Of a stretch of DNA of 64,000 nucleotides, positions 17,239 to 25,805 are shown piece after piece (position 1 is the first letter of the stretch; every line of letters starts with the position of its first letter). The notes beneath the pieces were generated by a model that was given only the letters and a program-made list of their open reading frames with translations, searched no databases and was not told the DNA's origin. The stretch comes from an uncultured Sutterella sp. Lineage in GTDB: Bacteria > Pseudomonadota > Gammaproteobacteria > Burkholderiales > Burkholderiaceae_F. A program made the translations under genes and the position numbers. The stretch spans positions 1 through 64,000 of the forward strand of contig CASEFX010000026.1 of the NCBI GenBank assembly GCA_949287305.1. Reading direction: 5' to 3'.

Positions 17239-17277
17239 ACACCTACGTCAGACACACAACCCTTTGAGGCAATTACT

Positions 17278-18600
17278 ATGTCCAACAGCACCAGCAACAA
17301 CAAGATGAGCGTGATGCAGCTCACGCTTCTCACGGCGCTCAACATGATGGGTTCGGGCATCATCATGCTCCCCACGAAGCTTGCGGAAATCGGAACCTTC
17401 TCGATTCTCTCCTGGCTCGTCACGGCGACGGGCTCCACGGCGATGGCCTACGCCTTTGCCAAGTGCGGCATGCTTTCCCGCCGTCCGGGCGGCATGGGCG
17501 GATACTCCGAATACGCCTTCGGCCAATCCGGGAACTTCATGGCGAACTACACCTACGCCGTGTCCCTCATCATCGCGAACGTCGCCATCGCCGTGACGGT
17601 CGTGGGCTACGCTTCGGCGCTCTTTGACGTGACGCTCTCGCCGGTGGGCACCTGCATCGCCACGATCGCCACGCTCTGGATCTGCACGTCGCTCAACTTC
17701 CGCGGTCCCAAGATCACGGGCTATCTCTCGAACTTCTCCGCCTGGGGCGCGATCCTGCCGGTCGCGGGTCTCTCGCTCTTCGGCTGGTTCTGGTTCAGCC
17801 CGACGCTCTACGTCGAATCGTGGAACCCCAACAACGTGCCCTTCTTCAGCGCGCTCAGCAACTCGATCTCGATGACGCTCTGGGCCTTCCTCGGTCTTGA
17901 ATCGGCCTGCGCCAACTCCGAAGCCGTGGACAATCCCGAAAAGAACGTCCCGAAGGCCGTCCTCGGCGCCACGATCGGCGTTGCCGTGATCTACATCCTT
18001 TCGACCAACATCTGCGCGGGCATCGTCGACAACGCTTCGCTCGTTCAGTCGACCGCTCCCTTCGGTCTCGTCTTCGCCTCGATGTTCAACGACACCGTCG
18101 GCAAGATCGTGATCGGCATGATGGTCATTTCGTGCGCTGGCTCGCTTCTTTCTTGGCAGTTCACGATCGCCCAGGTCTTCAAGTCGCTCTCCGACGCCAA
18201 GTTCTTCCCGAGCGCCTTCTCGAAGCTTACGAAGGACGACGCCCCGGTGGTCGGCATGGTGATCATCACCTGCACGCAGACGCTCCTTTCCTTCATGACG
18301 ATCAGCCCGTCGCTCTACAAGCAGTTCACGACGCTCGTCGACCTCGCCGTCGTCACGAACGTGATGCCCTACCTTCTCTCGATGGCCGCCGTCCCGGCGC
18401 TCCTTTCGAGCGAAAAGGTCCAAAACGGCGCCGGCACGATCAAGCTCTGCGCCTTCGTGGGTACGGTGTACAGCCTCTACGCGCTCTACGCTTCGGGCTT
18501 TGAAGCGATGATGTACGGCTCGCTCGTCACCTTCCTCGGCTGGGGCATCTACGGCGTCGCCGCCAACAAGCTCCTCAAGTCGGGTGAACTCCGCGTCTGA
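17278..18600 (+). CDS. potE: Putrescine-ornithine antiporter
   Basis: The 440-residue inner-membrane transporter of the APC superfamily has about twelve hydrophobic segments. It opens with QLTLLTALNMMGSGIIMLPT, the conserved first-helix substrate-binding region of PotE/CadB-type exchangers, and includes GLESACANSEAVDNPEKNVP in helix 6, another family hallmark. It swaps external ornithine for internal putrescine, completing the decarboxylation cycle with SpeF directly upstream. A GAGGCA ribosome site lies 8 bases before the ATG. Confidence 0.9.
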   Translation: MSNSTSNNKMSVMQLTLLTALNMMGSGIIMLPTKLAEIGTFSILSWLVTATGSTAMAYAFAKCGMLSRRPGGMGGYSEYAFGQSGNFMANYTYAVSLIIANVAIAVTVVGYASALFDVTLSPVGTCIATIATLWICTSLNFRGPKITGYLSNFSAWGAILPVAGLSLFGWFWFSPTLYVESWNPNNVPFFSALSNSISMTLWAFLGLESACANSEAVDNPEKNVPKAVLGATIGVAVIYILSTNICAGIVDNASLVQSTAPFGLVFASMFNDTVGKIVIGMMVISCAGSLLSWQFTIAQVFKSLSDAKFFPSAFSKLTKDDAPVVGMVIITCTQTLLSFMTISPSLYKQFTTLVDLAVVTNVMPYLLSMAAVPALLSSEKVQNGAGTIKLCAFVGTVYSLYALYASGFEAMMYGSLVTFLGWGIYGVAANKLLKSGELRV

Positions 18601-18624
18601 TAAGATGACGCTCACTTAAGAACG

Positions 18625-18660
18625 ACGTCCGGTCCGGGCTCAGTCCGACCGGACGTTTTC
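18625..18660 (+). terminator. Rho-independent terminator after potE
   Basis: ACGTCCGGTC (18625-18634) pairs perfectly with GACCGGACGT (18647-18656), followed by TTTTC. It ends the speF-potE operon. Confidence 0.85.
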
Positions 18661-18720
18661 GCAACGACCGGACGTCTTTCCCTTCCTTCCTTTTTCTCCC
18701 TCTTCGGCCGAGTCTGCAGC

Positions 18721-19665
18721 ATGTTCGTCGGTTTTCTCTACGGCCTTGCCGCCACCATGATCTGGGGTTCCGTCTACGTGATCCCCCTTCTCGTGCCGGA
18801 ATGTTCTCCCATTCTCGTGGCGCTCTCCCGCTACACAATCTTCGGGCTCTTTTCTCTCGGTCTCTTCGTCAAGGAGCGGCATCAGGCCCGGCATCTCCAT
18901 CGGGACGATCTTCTTCTCGCCTCGGCGCTCGGCGTCGTCGGCAATCTCCTTTACTACTGGCTGCTCGCCGAAGCCGTCCACAACGTGGGGGCGAGCCTCA
19001 CGGGGATTTTCACGGCGCTCATTCCCGTCACCGCCGCGGTCGCGGCGAACCTCACGGACCGCGAGGCGTGCGTCCCGTGGAAGGCGCTTTTACTTCCTCT
19101 CCTCTTGATCGCATTCGGCATGGGGCTCCTCAACGTACGCGCCTTCACCCACCCGGAAGAGCTCTCCGCCGTCTCGGACGGTCTAGTCTGGGGCGTGACG
19201 GCGGCCGTTCTTTCGGTCGTCATCTGGACGTGGTTTCCCCTCGCGAACGCCAAATGGCTCAAGACCCATCCGCGCTTTTCGATGTCGCTCTGGGCGGCGG
19301 CGCAGGGCGTGACGCTGCTTCCCTTCGCGGCGGGCGGCCTTTTTCTCTACGGCACCGTCGAGCCCATCCCCGGGACGGTCTTCGCGTCGCCCCGCTTCCT
19401 TCTCTGCGTCTCCTTCCTCGCCATAGCCGCGAGCTGGGGCGGCAACGTCCTCTGGAACAAGATGAGTTCGCGCCTCTCGCCGCAGCTCATCGGCCAGATG
19501 CTCGTCTTCGAGGCGATCTTTGCGGTACTCTACGACGCCGTCCTCGCCCAACGACTTCCCGCCGCCGTCTCCTTCCTCGGCATGGCCTTCGTGCTCTCGG
19601 GGATTTCGCTCTCGCTCTATCGCTTCTCCAAGATCGAAGCCGAACGCAAGCAGACTGCGCAGTAA
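18721..19665 (+). CDS. EamA/DMT-family transporter
   Basis: This 314-residue protein has ten predicted membrane segments in two EamA repeats (about 1-140 and 160-305). Features include the first-helix GLAATMIWGSVYVIP and the end of the second repeat around AVLYDAVLAQRLPAAVSFLG. EamA/DMT proteins export amino acids or metabolites at the inner membrane. It is separated from potE by a strong terminator, so it need not belong to polyamine metabolism. The ribosome site is weak and a start a few codons later is possible. Substrate unknown. Confidence 0.8.
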   Translation: MFVGFLYGLAATMIWGSVYVIPLLVPECSPILVALSRYTIFGLFSLGLFVKERHQARHLHRDDLLLASALGVVGNLLYYWLLAEAVHNVGASLTGIFTALIPVTAAVAANLTDREACVPWKALLLPLLLIAFGMGLLNVRAFTHPEELSAVSDGLVWGVTAAVLSVVIWTWFPLANAKWLKTHPRFSMSLWAAAQGVTLLPFAAGGLFLYGTVEPIPGTVFASPRFLLCVSFLAIAASWGGNVLWNKMSSRLSPQLIGQMLVFEAIFAVLYDAVLAQRLPAAVSFLGMAFVLSGISLSLYRFSKIEAERKQTAQ

Positions 19666-19720
19666 CGTACGCTCTGCGTCAGAGGCTTTCCTGAAAAATC
19701 GACTCCTTTTTGCGAACCCC

Positions 19721-19800
19721 ATCTCGTAATTTTGCGAATTGGATCTCGTAAATTTACGAGATGCATCTCGCAAATTTTCGAGCCGTATCTCGTAAAATAC
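19721..19800 (+). repeat. Tandem 22-bp palindromic iterons upstream of the AAA/DUF4143 gene
   Basis: Three full copies (19721-19742, 19743-19764, 19765-19786) and a partial fourth (19787-19800) of a 22-bp unit beginning ATCTCGTAA or ATCTCGCAA. Copy 2 contains the perfect 18-bp palindrome TCTCGTAAATTTACGAGA. The array ends 20-75 bases before the possible starts of the next gene, where an operator would sit. The tract is AT-rich compared with its surroundings. Confidence 0.85.
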
Positions 19801-19873
19801 CTACATAGGGGACTCCTGCATGATTTCCCCCTCCTTTATGTTGTGTATGACTCAGCACGTTGGAAGAAGCCTC

Positions 19874-21064
19874 ATGTTCAAACGCAAAGAATTTGAAATC
19901 ATTCGCTCGCGCCTAATGGAACCGCGGCACTTCATTCAAGTTGTGCTGGGCCCCAGGCAGGTAGGCAAAACCACGACGATCCGACAGGTCCTGGCCACCT
20001 TGGGAAAGCCCTCTCTCTATTTTTCTGCCGACGACGTCCGTGATGCGGGTCCTCAATGGCTTTCCCGATGCTGGGAGACTGCTCGAATCGAAGCGAGCCG
20101 CAATCCTGACAAAGAAATAATTCTCATCATCGACGAGGTACAGAAGGTCCCGAACTGGTCAGAGGTCGTCAAGAAGGAGTGGGACTCGGACTCATGGAAC
20201 GAGCGTCCGATCAAGGTACTTCTTCTTGGTTCTTCGCGTGCTTTACTAATGGCCGGCTTGAGCGAGTCTCTAATGGGGCGCTTCGAAGAAATCCGCATGA
20301 CTCACTGGAGCTATGCTGAAATGCATGAGGCATTCGGCATGGAACTGGATGAGTTCATGTTTTACGGAGGATATCCCGGTCCCGCTTTTCTGCTTCCCGC
20401 AGAAGAGGAGCGTTGGAAAAACACCGTACGAAACGCCATGGTGGATGCAACCATTCAACGAGATATTCTGGAAGACAATCGTATTGCTCACGCGGCGCTT
20501 TTACGGAGAACCCTTGAGCTAGGCATTGAGTATTCAGGGCAGATTCTTTCGTTGACAAAACTCTTAGGCGAACTTCAGGATCGCGGCAATGTCTCTACGA
20601 TTGCAGGGTATTTGGAGAAGCTAAATCAAAGCGGACTGCTTGGAACGTTGTCCAAATATTCCAATGACAGTGCTCGTCAACGCGCAAGCATTCCTAAACT
20701 GCAAGTCCACAACAATGCACTTTTTGCTGCTTTCTGCCGAAAAACCTTCGATGAAGCGAGAAGCGATCCGATATTTTGGGGCCGATGCGTTGAGTCCGCC
20801 GTCGGTGCCTATCTCTTGAGCCAAAGTTATCGAAAACGTTTCGAGGTGATGTACTGGCGCGAGGGAAGCGACGAAGTGGATTTCGTATTGCGCATCCATG
20901 GGAAATTAATCGCACTCGAGGTCAAAAGTAATTTTGAAAAGAGAAGCCGCGGCTTGGACAAATTTTGCGAAAAATTCTCCCCTTACCGCTCGCTGATTGT
21001 GGGAAGCGGCGGATTGTCGCTGGAGACCTTCTTCTCGATGGATCCCGAAGAGCTCGCCGCTTGA
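19874..21064 (+). CDS. AAA-family ATPase with C-terminal DUF4143 nuclease-like domain
   Basis: The preferred start (MFKRKEFEIIR) gives 396 residues; an ATG at 19820 would add 18. Walker A is GPRQVGKTTT and Walker B is ILIIDEVQK, the AAA_14 type. The C-terminal DUF4143 region ends in EVDFVLRIHGKLIALEVKS, a PD-(D/E)XK-like pattern (D, then E-x-K). Such ATPases are widespread, often acquired, and of unclear role. Base composition and codon use (many A/T-ending codons) differ from the flanking genes, supporting transfer. The 22-bp iterons just upstream suggest autoregulation. It converges with the AlbA_2-type gene across 44 bases. Confidence 0.8.
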   Translation: MFKRKEFEIIRSRLMEPRHFIQVVLGPRQVGKTTTIRQVLATLGKPSLYFSADDVRDAGPQWLSRCWETARIEASRNPDKEIILIIDEVQKVPNWSEVVKKEWDSDSWNERPIKVLLLGSSRALLMAGLSESLMGRFEEIRMTHWSYAEMHEAFGMELDEFMFYGGYPGPAFLLPAEEERWKNTVRNAMVDATIQRDILEDNRIAHAALLRRTLELGIEYSGQILSLTKLLGELQDRGNVSTIAGYLEKLNQSGLLGTLSKYSNDSARQRASIPKLQVHNNALFAAFCRKTFDEARSDPIFWGRCVESAVGAYLLSQSYRKRFEVMYWREGSDEVDFVLRIHGKLIALEVKSNFEKRSRGLDKFCEKFSPYRSLIVGSGGLSLETFFSMDPEELAA

Positions 21065-21108
21065 GGCACCTCCACACAAAACCCATCTCTTTCCGTACCG
21101 TCGCCGCG

Positions 21109-22254
21109 TCACTTCCGGACAAAGTCCGCGAACTCGGCGTCGTTACGGACTCTCGGTAGCGTGATCGTGAAGGACGTCTCGGAGACGGAGAACAAGTTGC
21201 CGAGAGCGGTTTCCTTGTAGCCTGCACGGATACGCGGCAACCCGGCTCCGAGGTTGTCCCTCAGCTTGAGATCCGTAAAGAGACGGGAAAGGCCGGGATT
21301 TTTGCAGTCCGTCCCCATTCTCTCGACAACGTCCTTCGCACTCAAACCCGCACCGAAACCACCGAGGGCAAACAATCGGACGGACCTCGGCGTCACGTGA
21401 ATCACATTCGGCACCGTCTTGGCGTAATCGCGATGAACGAGCATGTTTACGAGCGCCTCGCTGATCACGCCGGGGGCCACGGCAAGAGATTCGGCGCCCG
21501 TCGCACTGCCGGGCTCCGCCCTCGCGGCCTGTATGCCGTTCATTCCGGCCAAAAATTCCGACGCCCGCTCGTAGAGATCGAAAACGGATCCCGTGACGCG
21601 TTCCGAACGAAGGATCTGCGTCTTTTCTTCGTCGGCGAACTCGATAAGCAACTCAGAGGCTGCACTTTGGTCCGAACAAAGATAGGCCAGATTTGTGTAC
21701 GCCCCTTTGGCTTTGTTCCAGAATCCGAAGATCCGCTTCGGATCAAAGGCCAAATCGCTCCTCTCGAAAAACCGACGGCATGCCTCAAAGTCCAGACCCT
21801 GTTCGAGCGAAATACGCTCTTCGAAGGGAATCGGATTGGCCGACCGCACCATCCTGGCGACCTCATCGGGCGTCGCAGGGACGCTTCGGTCTCCCCGGCG
21901 AACAAAGATCGTGTCGGTCAAACGGGGATTCAAACAGTAAGGTTTCCCGGTTCCCGCATCTACGTGCACCCGCAGGACATGCTTTCCTTCGACTGAAATG
22001 CGTTCGGCAGAGACAAACGCGAGAAGCGACGGCTGAATGTCGTGACGAACGGCTCGAAGCACGCATTGCTCCAATCGGTCGGGATCGTCCACGCCGACGA
22101 CGTGGCCGTCGCGACCGATGCCTACGTATAGGTCGCCACCGACCGTGTTGGCCAAAGCCGCAACATCCCTTATGACGGAATACCCTTCATCCTTGGCATT
22201 CCAATCCGACGAAAACGCCACGACAAGACCTTCCGCTCTCGGCATCGTCAACAT
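21109..22254 (-). CDS. AlbA_2/Schlafen-type DNA-binding protein with HATPase-like C-terminus
   Basis: The start at 22254 has an excellent ribosome site (GGGAGGAAAA). The 381-residue protein has an N-terminal AlbA_2 (Schlafen) domain: DVAALANTVGGDLYVGIGRDGHVVGVDD, then VHVDAGTGKPYCLNPRLTDTIFVRRGDRSVPAT. A middle linker and a C-terminal HATPase_c_4-like region (EALVNMLVHRDYA, then FALGGFGAGLSAKDV and LGAGLPRIRAGY) follow. Family members are putative transcriptional regulators or RecG-like ATPases. The usual early Glu of the Schlafen motif is not obvious. It is likely accessory, as is its convergent neighbour. Confidence 0.75.
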   Translation of the reverse strand: MLTMPRAEGLVVAFSSDWNAKDEGYSVIRDVAALANTVGGDLYVGIGRDGHVVGVDDPDRLEQCVLRAVRHDIQPSLLAFVSAERISVEGKHVLRVHVDAGTGKPYCLNPRLTDTIFVRRGDRSVPATPDEVARMVRSANPIPFEERISLEQGLDFEACRRFFERSDLAFDPKRIFGFWNKAKGAYTNLAYLCSDQSAASELLIEFADEEKTQILRSERVTGSVFDLYERASEFLAGMNGIQAARAEPGSATGAESLAVAPGVISEALVNMLVHRDYAKTVPNVIHVTPRSVRLFALGGFGAGLSAKDVVERMGTDCKNPGLSRLFTDLKLRDNLGAGLPRIRAGYKETALGNLFSVSETSFTITLPRVRNDAEFADFVRK

Positions 22255-22456
22255 TTTTCCTCCCTCTTTTGCGGTTCTAGAGAGTTTTGACCTCGACTCC
22301 GGCTTTTCGTCCGCAGTCATCCTCCCCCGCACGAAACAACGTTCTGCAACCGAAGGTCATTCTCCCGCGAATTCCTCGACCCCGCAATGAAAACGAAGGA
22401 AATTCAAACCAAACGACACCACACGTTGCATGAAGCTCCGCATGGGCTCATTTCTC

Positions 22457-22506
22457 CGTTGACGCCTCCCCAAAGCGTCAACGGGGCGCCCCTCTCGAGG
22501 CGCCCC
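22457..22506. other. Two adjacent GC-rich hairpins downstream of nrdG
   Basis: CGTTGACGC (22457-22465) pairs with GCGTCAACG (22475-22483), and GGGGCGCC (22483-22490) pairs with GGCGCCCC (22499-22506). They lie 40-90 bases past the nrdG stop in the otherwise empty 290-base gap to the AlbA_2 gene. No U-tract follows on the reverse strand; they may terminate with Rho or protect the nrdDG mRNA 3' end. Confidence 0.45.
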
Positions 22507-22544
22507 GCCGGCTTTTCGGTTTTCAGTACCGAAGGTCTTCCGCG

Positions 22545-23012
22545 TCAGTCCGCAGCGTGAATCGGGATCACGCGCTGATTGTCGCTTCCGTACCAAAGAC
22601 CCTTCTGCGTGACCTTGCGCTTTTCCACGAAGGGCCCGTCCACGACCGTGTCGACCCACTGCCAGAGCGGGAGGTCGGCGTACTTGTCGTAGATGCGGCC
22701 CGTCCAGAGCCACACGTCGCGCTTCTTGCCGTAGCGATCCTTCACGCGGCGCGCGAGGTCGGTCACGACCGGGATGTTCGACTCCTCAAGCGGATCGCCC
22801 CCGAGAATGCTCAGTCCCGCGACGTAAGGTTCGTCGAGATAACGGAAGATCGTCTCGACCGTCTCTTCGGTGAAGGGCTTCCCCGCCTTAAAGTCCCAGC
22901 TTTCGGGATTGAAGCAGCCCTTGCACCGGAGCGTGCAGCCCGAAACGAAAAGCGAAACGCGCACGCCCGGGCCGTTGGCCGTGTCGCAGGATGAAAGTCC
23001 GATGTAGTGCAT
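22545..23012 (-). CDS. nrdG: Anaerobic ribonucleotide reductase activating protein
   Basis: The 155-residue radical SAM activase installs the glycyl radical on NrdD. The CxxxCxxC motif is SGCTLRCKGCFN (about residues 26-33), followed by LSILGGDPLEE, the SAM-binding GGDP motif. Its ATG overlaps the nrdD stop by one base (TGATG), so the pair is translationally coupled. Length is normal for NrdG. Confidence 0.93.
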   Translation of the reverse strand: MHYIGLSSCDTANGPGVRVSLFVSGCTLRCKGCFNPESWDFKAGKPFTEETVETIFRYLDEPYVAGLSILGGDPLEESNIPVVTDLARRVKDRYGKKRDVWLWTGRIYDKYADLPLWQWVDTVVDGPFVEKRKVTQKGLWYGSDNQRVIPIHAAD

Positions 23013-25189
23013 CACATGCTCTTGCGGTTCTTGATTTCCGCCATCTTCCCGTCGTTCATGCGCGAGACGCCGTTGACGTTCGAATAGCCGAGGTAGCCGC
23101 AGACGCGGCTGATGACGGAGAGGTTGCGGCTGCCGCAGTGCGGGCACGTAAAGAGCACGTTAGTGCTGTGGCGTCCGCAGTCGCCGCAGTAGGCGCTGTC
23201 GAAGTTCACGCCCTGATAGAAGCCCTTTTCCATGCCGCGTTCGACGAAGGCGCGCACGGCGGCGAGGTTTTCGGGGTTGTCGAGGCGAATGTACTGGATG
23301 TGGCCGCCTTCGCAGAGGTGGAAGTCCGTGAATTCGCGGTCCTGCTTTTCAAAGGGCGAGATCTCTTCCGTGACGTTCACGTGGAAGGAGTTCGTGAAGT
23401 ATTCCGGGCTGTAGTGCTCGGTGTGGCGGAAGACGTTGTCGATCTCGTTCTTTTCGCAGAAGCGGTCGTACTGCTTGGCCTGCGTGGCGCACAAGGATTC
23501 GGCGGGCGTGCCGTACATGGCGTAGAGGTGCCCGTCCTCCTTCTTGTACTGCGCAAGGCGGTCACCGATGTAGCGAAGGATCTTGGCGGAGAGCTCGCCC
23601 CCTTCTTCGACGAGGCGCTTGCCGGTCCAGAGATAGGTCGTTTCGTCGAGCGCCGTAATGCCGAACGAGGCCGTCATGTAGCGCACGAGATCGCCCACCT
23701 TGTCGTCGGGGTCCTTCGTCCCTTCGTAGAGACCGCCCTGCGTGAAGGCGAGCGGATTGCTCGAGCACTTCTGATTGCGGATGATGTCGTAGCGCTTCTT
23801 GAAGAACTGACGGATGACGTCGAGACGGCGGTCGAGTTCTTCCCAGAAGGCTTCGCGCCAGTCGTCGGGTCGCTGCATCTGCGTGATCTTGAGGATGATC
23901 GGGAGGTTGAGCGAGACGGCGCCGATGTTGCAGCGGCCGACCGTGATCGCCTGACCCTCTTCGTTCTTCCAGAGCGAGAGGAACGCGCGGCAGCCCATGG
24001 GCGACGTGATCGCGCCGTAGCGCTGATAGATCTGCGAGACGCTGCCCGATTCGGACGAGAGCGACAGATAGTCCGGATACATGCACTCGGCCGACGTGCG
24101 AAGGGCTTCGTCGAAGAGTTCGGCCGAGGGCTTGTCGTTGGCGATCTGGTCGCGGTCGTAGAGATAGACGAGCTTCGGGAAGACGACGGGCTTGCCGTGG
24201 CGGCCGTGACCCTTCTTGCGAACGCGCAGCATCGTGCGCGAAATGGTCGAGAGCCACTCGCGCTCGGCGGCCGTGTAGTTTTCGGGCTTCCACTGACCGA
24301 AGGTGATCGTCGTGAAGGCGAAGTCGCCGCGCGAGCAGGGAACGGTGTTGAGCTTGAGTTCGAGCGACTGGAAGCCCTGTTCGAGTTCGCGGACGGTTTC
24401 CTTCACGGCGAATTCGCGGGCGACGTCGTCGGCGACGCCCATCTGACGGAACTTTTCGAGGGCCGCCGCTTCGCTCTTCAGAACGTAGGGGAGCAGAACC
24501 TTGTCGAGTTCGGGGAGCGTGAAGCCGCCGAACTGCTGCGCGGTCGCGACGAGCGTAATGTCGCCGATCACCTGCAGGGCCGAGAGAACGGTCTTCGGTT
24601 CCGTGTACTCGACGTTCGACATTTCAAAGCCGCCCTTCAGAACCGAGCCGATGTCGAAGAGGCAGCAGTTGATGCAGCCGAGGATCATGTCGCGCAGGTC
24701 GTGAATGTAGATGTCGCCGCGCTCGATCAATTCCTTTTCGAGACCCGAGAGATAGAACTGCTTGTAGAGGCTCTTCGTGAGGTAGCCCTTGATGAGCGAG
24801 CCCTTCGTCGAAACGAGCGAACTGTCGTAGTTGGCGTTTTCACGGTCGCCCAGGCGCAGGACGTCGTCCGCGTCCTGGCGGAGCTGCTCGAAGGTCTTCG
24901 CGTAGGTCGTCTTGTAGTAACGGTATTCGGCGTAGGCTTCGCCCACTTCCTTCATCTGAAAGAAGGAGAGCGCAGCGATCACGAGTTCGTGGAGTTCGGC
25001 CACGGTCACGCGGTCGCGGTGTTCGATGCGGCGATAGACTTCGCGCGCGATGGCGTCGAGCGTCGCCTGCGGCACGATCTTGTCGCAGCGAAACGCCGCC
25101 TTGCTCACGGCGTCGGTGATTTTCGACGCGTCGTAGTCTTCAACCGATTTGTCCTTCTTGACAACCTGTACACCGGGTTTCGTTGGCAT
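23012..25189 (-). CDS. nrdD: Anaerobic ribonucleoside-triphosphate reductase
   Basis: The 725-residue glycyl radical enzyme makes deoxynucleotides without oxygen, so the organism grows anaerobically. An N-terminal ATP-cone (about 10-95) provides allosteric control. The C-terminal zinc site shows CGDCG and CPHCG, and the glycyl radical loop RVCGYLGYSN (radical Gly in CGYLGY) follows. The catalytic core includes GRCNIGAVSLNLP. An AAGGACGGA ribosome site precedes the ATG. A 103-base gap with a GC-rich hairpin separates it from the upstream gene. I did not find a convincing NrdR box. Confidence 0.93.
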   Translation of the reverse strand: MPTKPGVQVVKKDKSVEDYDASKITDAVSKAAFRCDKIVPQATLDAIAREVYRRIEHRDRVTVAELHELVIAALSFFQMKEVGEAYAEYRYYKTTYAKTFEQLRQDADDVLRLGDRENANYDSSLVSTKGSLIKGYLTKSLYKQFYLSGLEKELIERGDIYIHDLRDMILGCINCCLFDIGSVLKGGFEMSNVEYTEPKTVLSALQVIGDITLVATAQQFGGFTLPELDKVLLPYVLKSEAAALEKFRQMGVADDVAREFAVKETVRELEQGFQSLELKLNTVPCSRGDFAFTTITFGQWKPENYTAAEREWLSTISRTMLRVRKKGHGRHGKPVVFPKLVYLYDRDQIANDKPSAELFDEALRTSAECMYPDYLSLSSESGSVSQIYQRYGAITSPMGCRAFLSLWKNEEGQAITVGRCNIGAVSLNLPIILKITQMQRPDDWREAFWEELDRRLDVIRQFFKKRYDIIRNQKCSSNPLAFTQGGLYEGTKDPDDKVGDLVRYMTASFGITALDETTYLWTGKRLVEEGGELSAKILRYIGDRLAQYKKEDGHLYAMYGTPAESLCATQAKQYDRFCEKNEIDNVFRHTEHYSPEYFTNSFHVNVTEEISPFEKQDREFTDFHLCEGGHIQYIRLDNPENLAAVRAFVERGMEKGFYQGVNFDSAYCGDCGRHSTNVLFTCPHCGSRNLSVISRVCGYLGYSNVNGVSRMNDGKMAEIKNRKSM

Positions 25190-25263
25190 GGGAGTCCGTC
25201 CTTCTGAATGTTGTTGGTTCGTTGCGGGCCCCCCGGGACCCGGCTAAATGGAAATTCTTGGGC

Positions 25264-25285
25264 GGGGCGCTCTATAGAGAGCCCC
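25264..25285. other. GC-rich hairpin between the 25293 gene and nrdD
   Basis: An imperfect inverted repeat (GGGGCGCTCT against AGAGAGCCCC) lies just past the stop of the nucleoside operon's last gene and about 75 bases before nrdD. There is no U-tract; it may be a weak terminator or processing site. Confidence 0.35.
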
Positions 25286-25292
25286 AGAGGGT

Positions 25293-25796
25293 TCAGGCGG
25301 CGCCTTGCGGCTTGGCCCCGGCCGCTTCGGGCGCAGGGGCCTCGGCGGGCGTTTCGCACCCTTCGGCCTTCGCGGCGGCTTCGGCGAGAGCGCGCTCCTT
25401 CGCGCGCTTTTCGCGCATTTCCTTGAAGTGCTGTTCGCGGGCCATGCGCTCCTTGTCGCGCCGGGTGAGCACCACGAACTTCTCTTCAAAGAGCTTGCGG
25501 GGAAGGGCCTTGACGATCGCCTCGTCGATTTCCTTCTGCATGGCGGCGTAGCTCTTCTTTCCGCGCGAAGGCGGATCGAGGACGACCTTCGCCTTCTTGA
25601 TGTCGAAATAGTTGTCGCCGCGGTAGGTGCAGCTCCATTCGAGCGCCGTGCCCGCTTCGTAGTCTTCGTCCGACATGTATCGGAACTGCAGGAAGCACCA
25701 GACGCGCGCGGCAAGCGACGCGCGGCCGTCGGAATAAAAGAGGTGATCCCCTTCCCCGACGATGCGCTTCTTTTGGGGTTTCTGATCTTCGGCCAT
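25293..25796 (-). CDS. Uncharacterised 167-residue protein in the nucleoside salvage operon
   Basis: I do not recognise a family. The protein starts MAEDQKPQKKRIVGEGDHLF, has a globular part with several aromatic residues (about 15-105), then a highly charged helix likely to form a coiled coil (about 105-145), and a tail of Ala, Pro and Glu. There is no signal peptide or membrane segment, so it is cytoplasmic. A GAAGGA ribosome site precedes the ATG. It starts 9 bases after the nucleoside hydrolase stop, so it is almost certainly cotranscribed with the ribokinase and hydrolase genes. Codon use matches its neighbours, so it appears to be a real gene. Confidence 0.7.
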   Translation of the reverse strand: MAEDQKPQKKRIVGEGDHLFYSDGRASLAARVWCFLQFRYMSDEDYEAGTALEWSCTYRGDNYFDIKKAKVVLDPPSRGKKSYAAMQKEIDEAIVKALPRKLFEEKFVVLTRRDKERMAREQHFKEMREKRAKERALAEAAAKAEGCETPAEAPAPEAAGAKPQGAA

Positions 25797-25805
25797 GCCC
25801 TTCCT

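Noticed and set aside
14967-17438. Very long open frame on the strand opposite speF
   Set aside because: It mirrors the codon structure of a GC-rich gene. Its translation has no recognisable domain, while speF is unmistakable.
25190-25292. NrdR box upstream of nrdD
   Set aside because: I looked for paired boxes of the NrdR consensus and found no convincing match.
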